Of a DNA stretch of 35,197 bases, positions 1-7,624 are shown in pieces (the stretch's first letter is position 1; each line of letters starts with the position of its first letter). The DNA comes from Acidobacteriaceae bacterium (lineage in GTDB: Bacteria > Acidobacteriota > Terriglobia > Terriglobales > Acidobacteriaceae). The stretch is taken from contig JASHTS010000094.1 of the NCBI GenBank assembly GCA_030040425.1, positions 1-35,197 on the forward strand. The letters run 5' to 3'. The position numbers and the translations under genes are program-made. The notes under the pieces are model-generated. The model was not told where the DNA came from and did not search any database. It saw only the letters and a program-made list of their open reading frames with translations.

Positions 1-653
1 TCCGGCAGATCGAATCCAATGCCGAGAAGGTGCGGGTTCTTGAGAGCCACCTGCACCAGCAGATCGCCCTGCGCCGGTCCTGCGTCGACCACGGTGCTGT
101 AATTCGCCCAGGGAAATTTCGCGGCAATGGCGAGGTTGGCGCCGTGGCTCACGCCGGTCATCGCTCTCAGAAACTGTTTGAGGCGCGCGGGATCGGCGTA
201 GATCATCTCAAAAACCGGCGCGCCTCCAGACTTCAATTCGCTCTGCGGCAGGCCGGTGCGCAGTCCCTCTGTAAGATTGTTCCAATGCCCATACGAGCGG
301 TGATTGCACATCTCCAAAACTCCGCCGATGTACGACGGCTTCTTCTTGTCGAGAAAAACATCCGTCGCCGGCGTATTGGAGTAGATGCCGTCGCGCCGAT
401 CCAGAAATCCCAACGCCACCAGCGCGTCAAGGAAATCCCGCGCCGATCGCGGATGCAGCCCCAAACGCCCGGTCAGCTCCTGCAAACCTTCGGGGCGCTT
501 CGCCAATTCGGTAAACACCTCCATCTCCACTGCGCTCAAGAGCGTTTTTGAGGCCCAGAATCCGAGACCGGTTTGCAGAATGTGCTCGGGGTTGGGCGCA
601 GAAGGGGATGCGGCGGTGTTTTGAGAAGCGGGCGCAGTTGCAGGCAGACTCAT
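1..653 (-). CDS. O-methyltransferase, family-2 type (3' end beyond window)
   Basis: The translated 217 residues have the layout of SAM-dependent O-methyltransferases of the acetylserotonin/hydroxyindole (Methyltransf_2) type. An N-terminal winged-helix dimerisation domain (about residues 20-105, with [20 protein letters not shown] as the recognition-helix-like part) is followed by the start of the Rossmann domain. SAM motif I appears as [12 protein letters not shown], a variant of the usual VxDxGGGxG. The start ATG at 651-653 is preceded six bases upstream by a perfect AAGGAGG (660-666 on the minus strand), so it is well supported. The catalytic half lies outside the window and the substrate cannot be named. 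The gene lies downstream of the glycan cluster but 221 bp away, so it is probably a separate unit. Confidence 0.8.
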   Translation of the reverse strand, partial: MSLPATAPASQNTAASPSAPNPEHILQTGLGFWASKTLLSAVEMEVFTELAKRPEGLQELTGRLGLHPRSARDFLDALVALGFLDRRDGIYSNTPATDVFLDKKKPSYIGGVLEMCNHRSYGHWNNLTEGLRTGLPQSELKSGGAPVFEMIYADPARLKQFLRAMTGVSHGANLAIAAKFPWANYSTVVDAGPAQGDLLVQVALKNPHLLGIGFDLP

Positions 654-757
654 CGATGACCTCCTTGGGGTCGCTTTGTCTTGATTACCCAGGGGAGGGT
701 TCCCGAGAAAGCCCAGGACAGAATCCGGACAGCTCGAGGACCGGGAAGCAGGATTGA

Positions 758-783
758 TGTGAACCAGATGAGTCTAATTCACA
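758..783. promoter_or_regulatory. Inverted repeat upstream of the methyltransferase (candidate operator)
   Basis: Perfect 6-bp arms TGTGAA (758-763) and TTCACA (778-783) are separated by 14 bp and lie about 105 bp upstream of the methyltransferase start. The arms resemble a CRP-type half-site, but the spacer is too long for a CRP site (N16 between TGTGA and TCACA instead of N6). It could be an operator for another dimeric regulator, a weak hairpin after the GH8 gene, or chance. Nothing else recognisable is seen in the gap 654-874. Confidence 0.25.
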
Positions 784-874
784 CCTGACCGGTCCGCCAA
801 TGAATCTTTGGTGCTCCGGCTGGGGGGGACCGCGGCCCACAGACGCAGTTCCCGATTCCGCACGCCCGAGAGCG

Positions 875-2389
875 TCAGTAGATCCGGAAGTTGCCACTGC
901 AGTGCATCAGGCTCATGAGATAAAGCATGCCGTCGTAGTAGCGCTGCTCGCCGGAGGGGATGGGCATGTTCCAGAGCGCGTCAATGAAGGATTTGGCGAA
1001 GGCCCTGGCCGCGGGACTGTCCGGCGCGGCCAGGCTGCCGACGGCGGCAGTTGCGACCATGCCGGACGAATGGCGCGTGGAGAGCGGCTTGCCGTCGAGG
1101 GTGTAGCGGTCAGCAAATTTGTTCATGCCCTGGCTGAAGAGAAAATTCTGGAGACGCGCGCTCAGGATGGTTTCGCGATCGTCCTTATGCCACCAGGAGT
1201 AGTCCACGCTCCAGTTGCTCACGCTGCGCCAGGAATCGTAGCTGAAAGACGTGGGTTTGCCATCGAAGCCGATCACCGGCGAGCCGTCGAAATTGCTGCG
1301 ATCCGGAGTGAGGCCGGTCTCCGGGCCAGTCACGCGGTTGAAGAAGTCGCGGCTCACATCGGCGGCTCTGGCCCAGAAAGCGCGATCTTCCACCGGGCCC
1401 CAGCGCGACCAGAGTTCGTAGAATGCGGGCAGATGATAGGAGGCGTCGGTAACGCCATCCGGAAGATTGGGCACGAACTTGACCATGGTGTGCGCTTCAT
1501 CGACCATAGGCCCGATGGTTTCCTGGTGCGGCGCGCGGCTGAAACGGAAGAACTGCGTCGGCGGCTGTCCATTGGCCGCGGCCTCGGCGGCAAGCCGGCG
1601 ATTGTTGGGGCTGGGCCAGGGATGGTCCGGCGGAACGAAGGGCGGATCGCCCGGATGAATGCGAAAGGGGCTCATGCCCGTGAGCACGGGATGATGACGC
1701 ATGCCGCGCAGGATTTTGTCCGCTTCAGCCTGGTAGTTATAGATGCCCTTGCCGTTGCCCCAGCGATGCGCGGCGAAATAGAGCGACATGACGAAATACT
1801 CTTCGCCGTCAGGCGCGGCGCCGGTTGAGCGCGGCGTTCCGTCGGTGTTCATTGACCAGGCGAAGTAACCCACGGAGGGATTGTTCGGGTCAGTGATGAG
1901 CATGTAGGTGTTGGCCCAGTTCCACAGCGCGTCGAACTCGCGCTTCTTGTTGAGCTGGACGCAGATCATCATGCCGTAGCTCATGCCCTCGGTGCGCGCG
2001 TCGTTGTTGGCCCAGTCGGTGATGTAAGCAAGCGGGCCGTTGGCATTGGCGCCGGTTTCAAAATAGAGGCGCTCTTCCTGGCCGTCGCCGTGGAAGAGCT
2101 GCTGAAAGGCTTTTTCGATTTTCGCGCGGCTCTCGGCGGGCGCGTGCCCCTGCTCGGCGAACAGATCGCGATAATGCCCGGTCTTGTAGGCGCCGCTGCC
2201 GTCGCCAGGCATGCGCTCGATCTCGCCGAGGGGCGCGTTCTGATGCGGCGGAGGCATGCGAAACGCAGGTGGTTGCGATGAATTCGCGGACGGGGCGGTT
2301 TGCGCGCGCGCCACGCCGGACGCACAAACGACACAGCCTGCGCCGATAAAAGATAGAAAACGCCGGGATCGGGTTCGACGATTTTGCAT
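875..2389 (-). CDS. GH8 reducing-end xylose-releasing exo-oligoxylanase (Rex-like), secreted
   Basis: This 504-residue protein matches the glycoside hydrolase family 8 Rex subgroup (EC 3.2.1.156 type), which removes xylose from the reducing end of xylo-oligosaccharides. The sequence shows TEGMSYGMMI with Glu134 as the predicted general acid, then LWNWANTYM, YFAWSMNTDG and DGEEYFVMSLYFAAHRWG, all Rex-like. YDSWRSVSNW carries Asp385, which sits about 120 residues from the C-terminus, as the catalytic base does in the known Rex enzymes. Residues 1-29 are a signal peptide ending around ARA-Q, so the enzyme is exported. I chose ATG 2389 over a longer frame to 2431 because AGGA lies eight bases upstream and the signal peptide starts there. 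About 50-60 residues more than classical Rex lie between the two catalytic residues. It is the last gene of the glycan cluster, 44 bp after the esterase. Confidence 0.85.
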   Translation of the reverse strand: MQNRRTRSRRFLSFIGAGCVVCASGVARAQTAPSANSSQPPAFRMPPPHQNAPLGEIERMPGDGSGAYKTGHYRDLFAEQGHAPAESRAKIEKAFQQLFHGDGQEERLYFETGANANGPLAYITDWANNDARTEGMSYGMMICVQLNKKREFDALWNWANTYMLITDPNNPSVGYFAWSMNTDGTPRSTGAAPDGEEYFVMSLYFAAHRWGNGKGIYNYQAEADKILRGMRHHPVLTGMSPFRIHPGDPPFVPPDHPWPSPNNRRLAAEAAANGQPPTQFFRFSRAPHQETIGPMVDEAHTMVKFVPNLPDGVTDASYHLPAFYELWSRWGPVEDRAFWARAADVSRDFFNRVTGPETGLTPDRSNFDGSPVIGFDGKPTSFSYDSWRSVSNWSVDYSWWHKDDRETILSARLQNFLFSQGMNKFADRYTLDGKPLSTRHSSGMVATAAVGSLAAPDSPAARAFAKSFIDALWNMPIPSGEQRYYDGMLYLMSLMHCSGNFRIY

Positions 2390-2433
2390 CGAGACATTCC
2401 TATAAGAATTGCCTGCACCACGTCGATTCAAGA

Positions 2434-3672
2434 CTACTCGGGTACGAGCTCAAAGCGATGAGCGACGGGCTGGGCAGTTTTGCGCTGCTTCTCCTGGAGG
2501 GCCGCGTCTTTCTCCGCAATAACTTTCGTGGCTGCTGCTGCATCAGCGGGAACAGGGTCTTCGATGGCGAGGATGAAGTGCGCATCATCGAGACGGGTGC
2601 GCTCGTTCTCGATTCCGTCCACGTCGCGCGCTTGGCCCTCCATGGGCGTGGGGTAGAGAGCAAGATTGACGCCGGCCGCGAGCTGCTCGCGGCTGAAGGA
2701 TGCGATCGTGCGTCCGTCGATCATCAGACTGTAGCGCGGGGCGGGCAGATGATCGACGGAAAGCATCTCGCGATCCATATCGGCGAGATCGGAGATGCCG
2801 AGAACGAACAGGACCATGCCGTTTTCAAGATCGAGCGGCAGCGGAAGCGCATGGTCGAGTTCGGTCCATGTGAGCTTGCCCTCCGTTTGCGTGAGCGCGG
2901 AGACCTGTGAGTTCTCGGTGGCGATGGGAGCAAGTTCGGTGGCGTCAAGGCGCACGCTGCTCACGATGGGAGAGACGCCGCAGGTGCGCGCGAGCGTGGC
3001 GGCCATCACCCAGTGCGCGGCTTCAGAAGGATGGATGCGATCGGGGACGAGCAAAGCGGCGAGCGATGGGTCCTTGGCGAGGCCGGCGCTGTCAAGCGAT
3101 GCGATTGCCTGGTTGAAGTCGCTGAATGGGAGGTGCGAAGAGGCCGCGAGGTCTTTGACGAATGCGGCATAACGCGTAATGACCTGGTTGTATTGCGGAA
3201 AATCTGTGCCGTGAGTGGTTTCATCGTAAGGCGTGGGCGAGATGAGGGTGATGCGCGCCTGGGGCAGAGTGCTCTGGATCGAGGCCAGCAGCTTGCGGTA
3301 GCCGTCTTCGTAGATGGCCTGGTATTTCGGATCGTAGGGAACGTAATAACCGTCATTCATGCCCAGCATGATGGTGACGACCGTGGGCTGGAGCGGGAAA
3401 AGATCGCGCTGGAGGCGCAGGGTGACGTCGCCGGTATAGCCGCCGCTGACGCGGTCGCCGGGCACGCCCGCGTTGAAAAAGGCAACGTGCAGCGCGGGAT
3501 AGCGGGTGAGGATGAAATCTTCCATGTAGCGCGTGTAAAAGCGCTGCGCGGTGATGCTGTCGCCGTAAAAGGCCACGCGATCGCCGTCGTGCAGAGCGAG
3601 CTGTTGCGCGGGCGCGCGCATTCCAACCACAGCGAGCAACGCAAAAAACGGGAGCAAACACAACCGCTTCAT
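2434..3672 (-). CDS. SGNH/GDSL-family esterase, secreted
   Basis: This 412-residue hydrolase has the SGNH blocks: YGDSIT (Ser39, block I), FNAGVPGDR (Gly, block II), MLGMNDG (Asn106, block III) and DRIHPSEAAH (Asp211 and His214, block V). Together they form the catalytic triad and oxyanion hole. A signal peptide occupies residues 1-23 (cleavage near APA-QQ), so it acts in the periplasm or outside. About 170 residues after block V form a beta-rich C-terminal region I do not recognise. ATG 3672 is chosen because GAGGAG lies nine bases upstream; a TTG start at 3717 would overlap the previous gene and push the signal peptide inward. In this cluster a carbohydrate O-acetylesterase role, on xylan or pectin, is the reasonable inference. 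Substrate is not determined by sequence. Confidence 0.8.
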   Translation of the reverse strand: MKRLCLLPFFALLAVVGMRAPAQQLALHDGDRVAFYGDSITAQRFYTRYMEDFILTRYPALHVAFFNAGVPGDRVSGGYTGDVTLRLQRDLFPLQPTVVTIMLGMNDGYYVPYDPKYQAIYEDGYRKLLASIQSTLPQARITLISPTPYDETTHGTDFPQYNQVITRYAAFVKDLAASSHLPFSDFNQAIASLDSAGLAKDPSLAALLVPDRIHPSEAAHWVMAATLARTCGVSPIVSSVRLDATELAPIATENSQVSALTQTEGKLTWTELDHALPLPLDLENGMVLFVLGISDLADMDREMLSVDHLPAPRYSLMIDGRTIASFSREQLAAGVNLALYPTPMEGQARDVDGIENERTRLDDAHFILAIEDPVPADAAAATKVIAEKDAALQEKQRKTAQPVAHRFELVPE

Positions 3673-3713
3673 GAAGGGGTTCTCCTCAGGCCGTTCATTG
3701 CTATCCGAGCGGA

Positions 3714-5519
3714 TCAATATTCGACCAGATAGGCCGTACCTTCCAGTGTGACCGGGTCCTTTTCTGCGGAGTGGAAGCGAAGGTTGAGCGAGACGCCGGG
3801 CGTAAGGTCATTGGCGTCGATCTCACCCACGGCCCAGCTCAGGCCGCTCCAGATGACTTTGTCGTAGTCGATTTTGACGGGAACGGTGCGATCGCCCTGC
3901 GTTGCGGTGAGTGCGAAGACCTTGCCCATGTTCTCGCCATTCGGCGGTCCGCCGGCCCAGGTGCGCCGCAACTGGCCGTTGAGATCGTACTGCTGCACGA
4001 TGACGCGCAGCACGCCGTGCGTGGGCGGCTCCACGCTGGCCGCAATGGTTCCCGCACCGGTGGATTCAAAGTCCACCTTGTACGGCGCGATAGAGCGCGG
4101 AATGACGACATCGTCCTGAATGCCGAAATCGTATTTTGGCGATGCGTAAGCGCCATAGCCGACCATGGCCATCTGCCCGGGACCGAGCGTAATGCGGTCG
4201 CCGCTGAGGCGCGGCTCGAATCTGGCATCGCGAAACTGAATGCGGCCGGGACCGAGAGCAGGCTGATCGGGAGCGAGCAGCGGCATCTTGACGGTAGTGA
4301 CGGATTGCGCGGGGTTCATGACCACATAGACGGCGCCGCGCGTGGTGACGCCGCCAAAACCGTAGGGCTCCACGTCGCCGGGAATGCCGCCGAAGGTATG
4401 AATGCGTCCCAGGCCCTGCAGCTCGAAGAAGAGCGACTGCACGCGGGCCATCCATTGGGCGTCTTCGCCTTGAATCAGCTCGAGGTTGCCGTGCACGGTA
4501 TTCACCCATCCGCCGCGGGCCATCATGAGAAGGAACGCGCCCTTCCACGCATGCAGCGCGCGATAGTAGATGGTGCCGGTTTTGCCCACCATGAAGCCGG
4601 TTGAATCGATGCGCTCGAGCGGAAAGCCGAGCTGCTCAAAGCGGCGCACCATGTGGTCGCTGTAGATATCCATGGAGCGCCAGAAATTGGCTTCGGGCAC
4701 GTCGGAGGGGCGCGGGTCGCCGGTGTATTCCATCTGGAACACTGAGAGCCAGCGCAGGTCGGTGGGATCGGCGAAGGGCAAACGCGCGTAGGTGTTGTCG
4801 AGCGTGCCGCCAAAGCCATTGAAGGCGAGAAGAATGGCGTCAGGATTTTTACGGCGGAAAATGAGGAGAGCCCTGCGGAAAGCCTCGGCGTTGCGCTCCT
4901 TGATCTCATCCTTGGACATTGTGGCGGCATCAGCGGGGGTTGCGGCGGACATATCGACGAAGTCGAACTTGAACATGCGGATGCCGCGGTCGTACCAGAA
5001 TTGCAGTGCGTTCATGAAGTCGGGCAGAAAGCCGCCGTCAAAAAAAGACATGGCGGTGCCATCGGCGTTGAGAGAGTCGCGCCACGCGGGCGCGGCCTGA
5101 ATCTTGACCAGCGTGTTGGTGCTGAACCAGAGACCGGGAAGCACGCCGTTGTCACGGCATTTCTTGATCCAGGCGTCGGGGCCGTTGGGCCAGTTGGGCG
5201 TGCGCCAGGTGCGGTAGGCGCCGTCAGGTGCGAACCAGAAGGCGTCCATCATGTAGTAGTCGAAGCGGACGCCGGCGTGCTTCAGGCGCAGGAGCTCATC
5301 GAGCTCGCGCATGGCGAGGGTTTCGGTGAGCGGGATGTTGTCGGAGAGCTCGTCATAGGAAGACCAGTTGTTGTAGACGGAGATGGGCTTCTCAAGCGCG
5401 GGTGGAGGCGGCTCGTTCTGCGCAAGTGCGGTGCAGGCGGCGAGGAGAAGCGCCGCGAGGGATGCGGCGGCCCGGGATGGGCGCAAGCGCGGTAAAAATG
5501 AGCGACGATTGCGGATCAT
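3714..5519 (-). CDS. GH36/melibiase-like TIM-barrel glycosidase, secreted, possibly lipoprotein
   Basis: The 601-residue product resembles the clan GH-D alpha-galactosidase fold. The barrel runs from about residue 45 to 400, with FDYYMMDAFWF, VLPGLWFSTNTLVK and MFKFDFVDM. Asp186 in KFDF occupies the place of the nucleophile in KxD motifs of GH27/GH36. A beta-sandwich region follows (about 400-601). The N-terminus has a hydrophobic stretch ending LLLAAC-T, a good lipobox with Cys29, but ALA-Q just after it is also a possible signal peptidase I site. ATG 5519 is used because it overlaps the stop of the upstream gene by 4 bp (ATGA), which implies translational coupling, and because the signal peptide begins there. 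It probably removes alpha-linked side sugars from the cluster's polysaccharide. The exact GH family and bond are uncertain. Confidence 0.6.
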   Translation of the reverse strand: MIRNRRSFLPRLRPSRAAASLAALLLAACTALAQNEPPPPALEKPISVYNNWSSYDELSDNIPLTETLAMRELDELLRLKHAGVRFDYYMMDAFWFAPDGAYRTWRTPNWPNGPDAWIKKCRDNGVLPGLWFSTNTLVKIQAAPAWRDSLNADGTAMSFFDGGFLPDFMNALQFWYDRGIRMFKFDFVDMSAATPADAATMSKDEIKERNAEAFRRALLIFRRKNPDAILLAFNGFGGTLDNTYARLPFADPTDLRWLSVFQMEYTGDPRPSDVPEANFWRSMDIYSDHMVRRFEQLGFPLERIDSTGFMVGKTGTIYYRALHAWKGAFLLMMARGGWVNTVHGNLELIQGEDAQWMARVQSLFFELQGLGRIHTFGGIPGDVEPYGFGGVTTRGAVYVVMNPAQSVTTVKMPLLAPDQPALGPGRIQFRDARFEPRLSGDRITLGPGQMAMVGYGAYASPKYDFGIQDDVVIPRSIAPYKVDFESTGAGTIAASVEPPTHGVLRVIVQQYDLNGQLRRTWAGGPPNGENMGKVFALTATQGDRTVPVKIDYDKVIWSGLSWAVGEIDANDLTPGVSLNLRFHSAEKDPVTLEGTAYLVEY

Positions 5520-7405
5520 TGCGGGGCCTCGGCGGAGTCGGGCGTGGATTCGGGTGGTTGCATGTGGGAGTAATCGGGCGGGCCGAGTTGGTCGCGGATG
5601 GCGCCGCCGAGAATGGCCGCGTCCTCGTAACTCCACCATTGGTCAATCATCTTCCCTTCGGGCAGGAAAACGCGAATTTTGGGTGTCTTGAAAATGACAG
5701 AGCCGTCCCGGACGAATTCGAGTGCGCCAGAATAGACGCTGTTCAGATCATTCAGGGAGTTGGTCTCGGCGTCGCTTGGGCTGCTGGTGGGGAGATGAAT
5801 CGTGACGTGCAAGCGTTCCGGGCTGTACTGTCCGGCAAGGCTGCGGAGGACGATGAGTTGCGCGCGCACCTCAGGCGCAAGCAGACCGTCCGGATCGAGT
5901 TCCGGATCGAGGACTGCTTCAATGCGCAGGGAGGTGACAGGTTCCGAAGGAGCGGTGTACGGCTTGGATTTGCTTCCGATCTCGATTCGAGATGCCTGAA
6001 GCGTCGTAAGCGCTACATCGCGGCGATCGCCGACGGTAAAGAGCGGCTCGCCTGGAAGATGGTAGACGTTGCGATTCGAGTACCACGGCGGGACGACGCG
6101 ATAGATGAGTGGCGAGGTGGAACGCACTACATTGTTCGAAAAGCTGATTGCAGGGCGGCTCGCAGCCGCGGCATCGCTCTCGATGGCGGCGGCACCAGGG
6201 ACCGGGGGATCCCACTCGATGCGGTTGTACTCAATGTTGAGACCGCGGATCGTACCGCCGTTCCAAGTATGCAGATACACAGCGCCCTGCAGCCTGGCGA
6301 GGCGAGGGCTGAGGCCATTAGCGATGCAAAGATTGTTGCGTACCAGGCTGTTGCTGGTGACGTAGCCCGCGCCAAAGACTGCAATGCAATAGCCTTGCGT
6401 GTCGTGGGCGTAGTTGTTCTCAACGGTGTTGAACTGGTCGTTCCAGTCGATGTCGAAGGCGCCGCCGTCGACGCCCGGACTGTCAGTGAGGTAGGCTTCG
6501 TTGTCCGACACAGTGCAGCGAAGGCAGGTCCAGGTCCAGATCGCATTGGGCGTGCCCACGTCCTGCGTGGGCTGCATGCCGGTTTCCCAGGCGGCGCTGT
6601 CCTTGATGGAGCCGTCTTCATCGCGGAAAAGCACGATACCGTCGCCGTAGACATCGTGGACGGTCGAGTTGCGGATCTGCACGTTGTGGTTGCGCGGCGC
6701 ATCGTCTCTATAGGGGAAATCTCCTCCCCCGACGAGAATACCGGCCCACTGATTGGTGTGCGCGGCATCGACGCCGTCGATCAGAACGTCATCAAAGAAA
6801 ACGTTGATGCTGCTGGGGCCGACGATGACCAGGCCGTTGTCTTTGTTCTTGAAAGCACCGCCATAGACATTGTGCACGAAGAGATTCTTGAGATAGAGAT
6901 GATGGAGCACGCCTTTGTCACCGGTGACGAAGACGCCGTAGGTGTTGCCGCCGGAGATGTCGAGCGAGTCGACCTGCCAGTACTGCTGATTGAAGAGCAG
7001 GAAGGCCTGGCGTGCGGTGGAGGGAGCGACGATCGTGGGACGAAGTCCCACGCCGTAGGCGGTGAGGCGGATAATGTGGCCCGGAGCACCGGAACCCTGT
7101 GGCGCAAAGGCTCCCTTGCAGAACGTTCCTCGCTTGAGCGCGATGACATCGCCGGGAACGAAGACGTGCGCTTCGGCCTGGGCGAGTGTGTTCCAAGGAT
7201 GGGCCATGGAACCGTCGCCCGCATCCGCAGAAGAGCAGTCAATATAGTATTCGTGCACCGGCGAGGCGGGCGGATTTTGCGCGGAGAGGTGTGTGCATGC
7301 AAAACACAAGACACCGGCAAGGCTTGCGGTCAAGAATGCGCACCATGCGCGCACGCGCGACAGCTCCGGCGTCTGCGAGCGAAAGCCGGACGGAATGCGC
7401 ATCAT
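5516..7405 (-). CDS. Secreted right-handed parallel beta-helix protein
   Basis: The 629-residue protein starts with a signal peptide (to about HLSAQ) followed by YYIDCSSADAGDGSMAHPWNTLAQA, the typical opening of pectate-lyase-like parallel beta-helix proteins. Repeating asparagine- and valine-rich coils run to about residue 440 (VQIRNSTVHDVYGDGIVLF, NTVENNYAHDTQGYCIAVFGAG, NSLVRNNLCIANG). The last about 180 residues are a different, non-helix region. Such folds are found in polysaccharide lyases, GH28-type hydrolases and epimerases. I cannot assign a catalytic set, so lyase or hydrolase activity is unproven. The start ATG has GGGAG about ten bases upstream; an ATG one codon later is equally possible. 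It is the first enzyme-like gene after the receptor and is coupled to the next gene by the ATGA overlap. Confidence 0.7.
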   Translation of the reverse strand: MMRIPSGFRSQTPELSRVRAWCAFLTASLAGVLCFACTHLSAQNPPASPVHEYYIDCSSADAGDGSMAHPWNTLAQAEAHVFVPGDVIALKRGTFCKGAFAPQGSGAPGHIIRLTAYGVGLRPTIVAPSTARQAFLLFNQQYWQVDSLDISGGNTYGVFVTGDKGVLHHLYLKNLFVHNVYGGAFKNKDNGLVIVGPSSINVFFDDVLIDGVDAAHTNQWAGILVGGGDFPYRDDAPRNHNVQIRNSTVHDVYGDGIVLFRDEDGSIKDSAAWETGMQPTQDVGTPNAIWTWTCLRCTVSDNEAYLTDSPGVDGGAFDIDWNDQFNTVENNYAHDTQGYCIAVFGAGYVTSNSLVRNNLCIANGLSPRLARLQGAVYLHTWNGGTIRGLNIEYNRIEWDPPVPGAAAIESDAAAASRPAISFSNNVVRSTSPLIYRVVPPWYSNRNVYHLPGEPLFTVGDRRDVALTTLQASRIEIGSKSKPYTAPSEPVTSLRIEAVLDPELDPDGLLAPEVRAQLIVLRSLAGQYSPERLHVTIHLPTSSPSDAETNSLNDLNSVYSGALEFVRDGSVIFKTPKIRVFLPEGKMIDQWWSYEDAAILGGAIRDQLGPPDYSHMQPPESTPDSAEAPQ

Positions 7406-7473
7406 CTGAGAAGATCTCCCGGGAGAGAATAGAAGCCAATTCTATCGAAAGCCAAGCACGCTGCGGTGTTTAG

Positions 7474-7512
7474 GGTGTTGCAAGCGGAGTGATTGCTCTC
7501 GCCTGCAACACC
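7474..7512. promoter_or_regulatory. Strong hairpin between receptor and enzyme genes
   Basis: Perfect 9-bp arms GGTGTTGCA (7474-7482) and TGCAACACC (7504-7512) enclose a second imperfect pairing (GCGGAG with CTCTCGC), giving a long stem with a small loop. It sits about 110 bp after the receptor stop and 70 bp before the beta-helix start. No T-run follows on the minus strand, so a classical intrinsic terminator is unlikely. An mRNA-stability or processing element, partial terminator or operator is possible. Confidence 0.45.
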
Positions 7513-7624
7513 ATTGTATGCGCAGTGCCGGGGAACTTCCGTTTCGCGCAGAGCGCGGGGAACTGCCGTTCAGAAAACGAGCCTTAGCGCGAACCGGCCC
7601 TGGTTGAGAAGGCGCAGCGGCAAC

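Noticed and set aside
758..783. A CRP binding site
   Set aside because: The spacer between TGTGA and TCACA is 16 bp, not 6, so CRP would not fit.
800..1828. A 342-codon plus-strand frame opposite the GH8 gene
   Set aside because: No domain, and it is fully antisense to a well-supported enzyme gene.
5402..7432. A 676-codon open frame on the plus strand opposite the beta-helix gene
   Set aside because: It is antisense to a protein with signal peptide and clear coils. Its own translation is Arg/Ala/Val-rich with no domain, as expected from GC-rich DNA.
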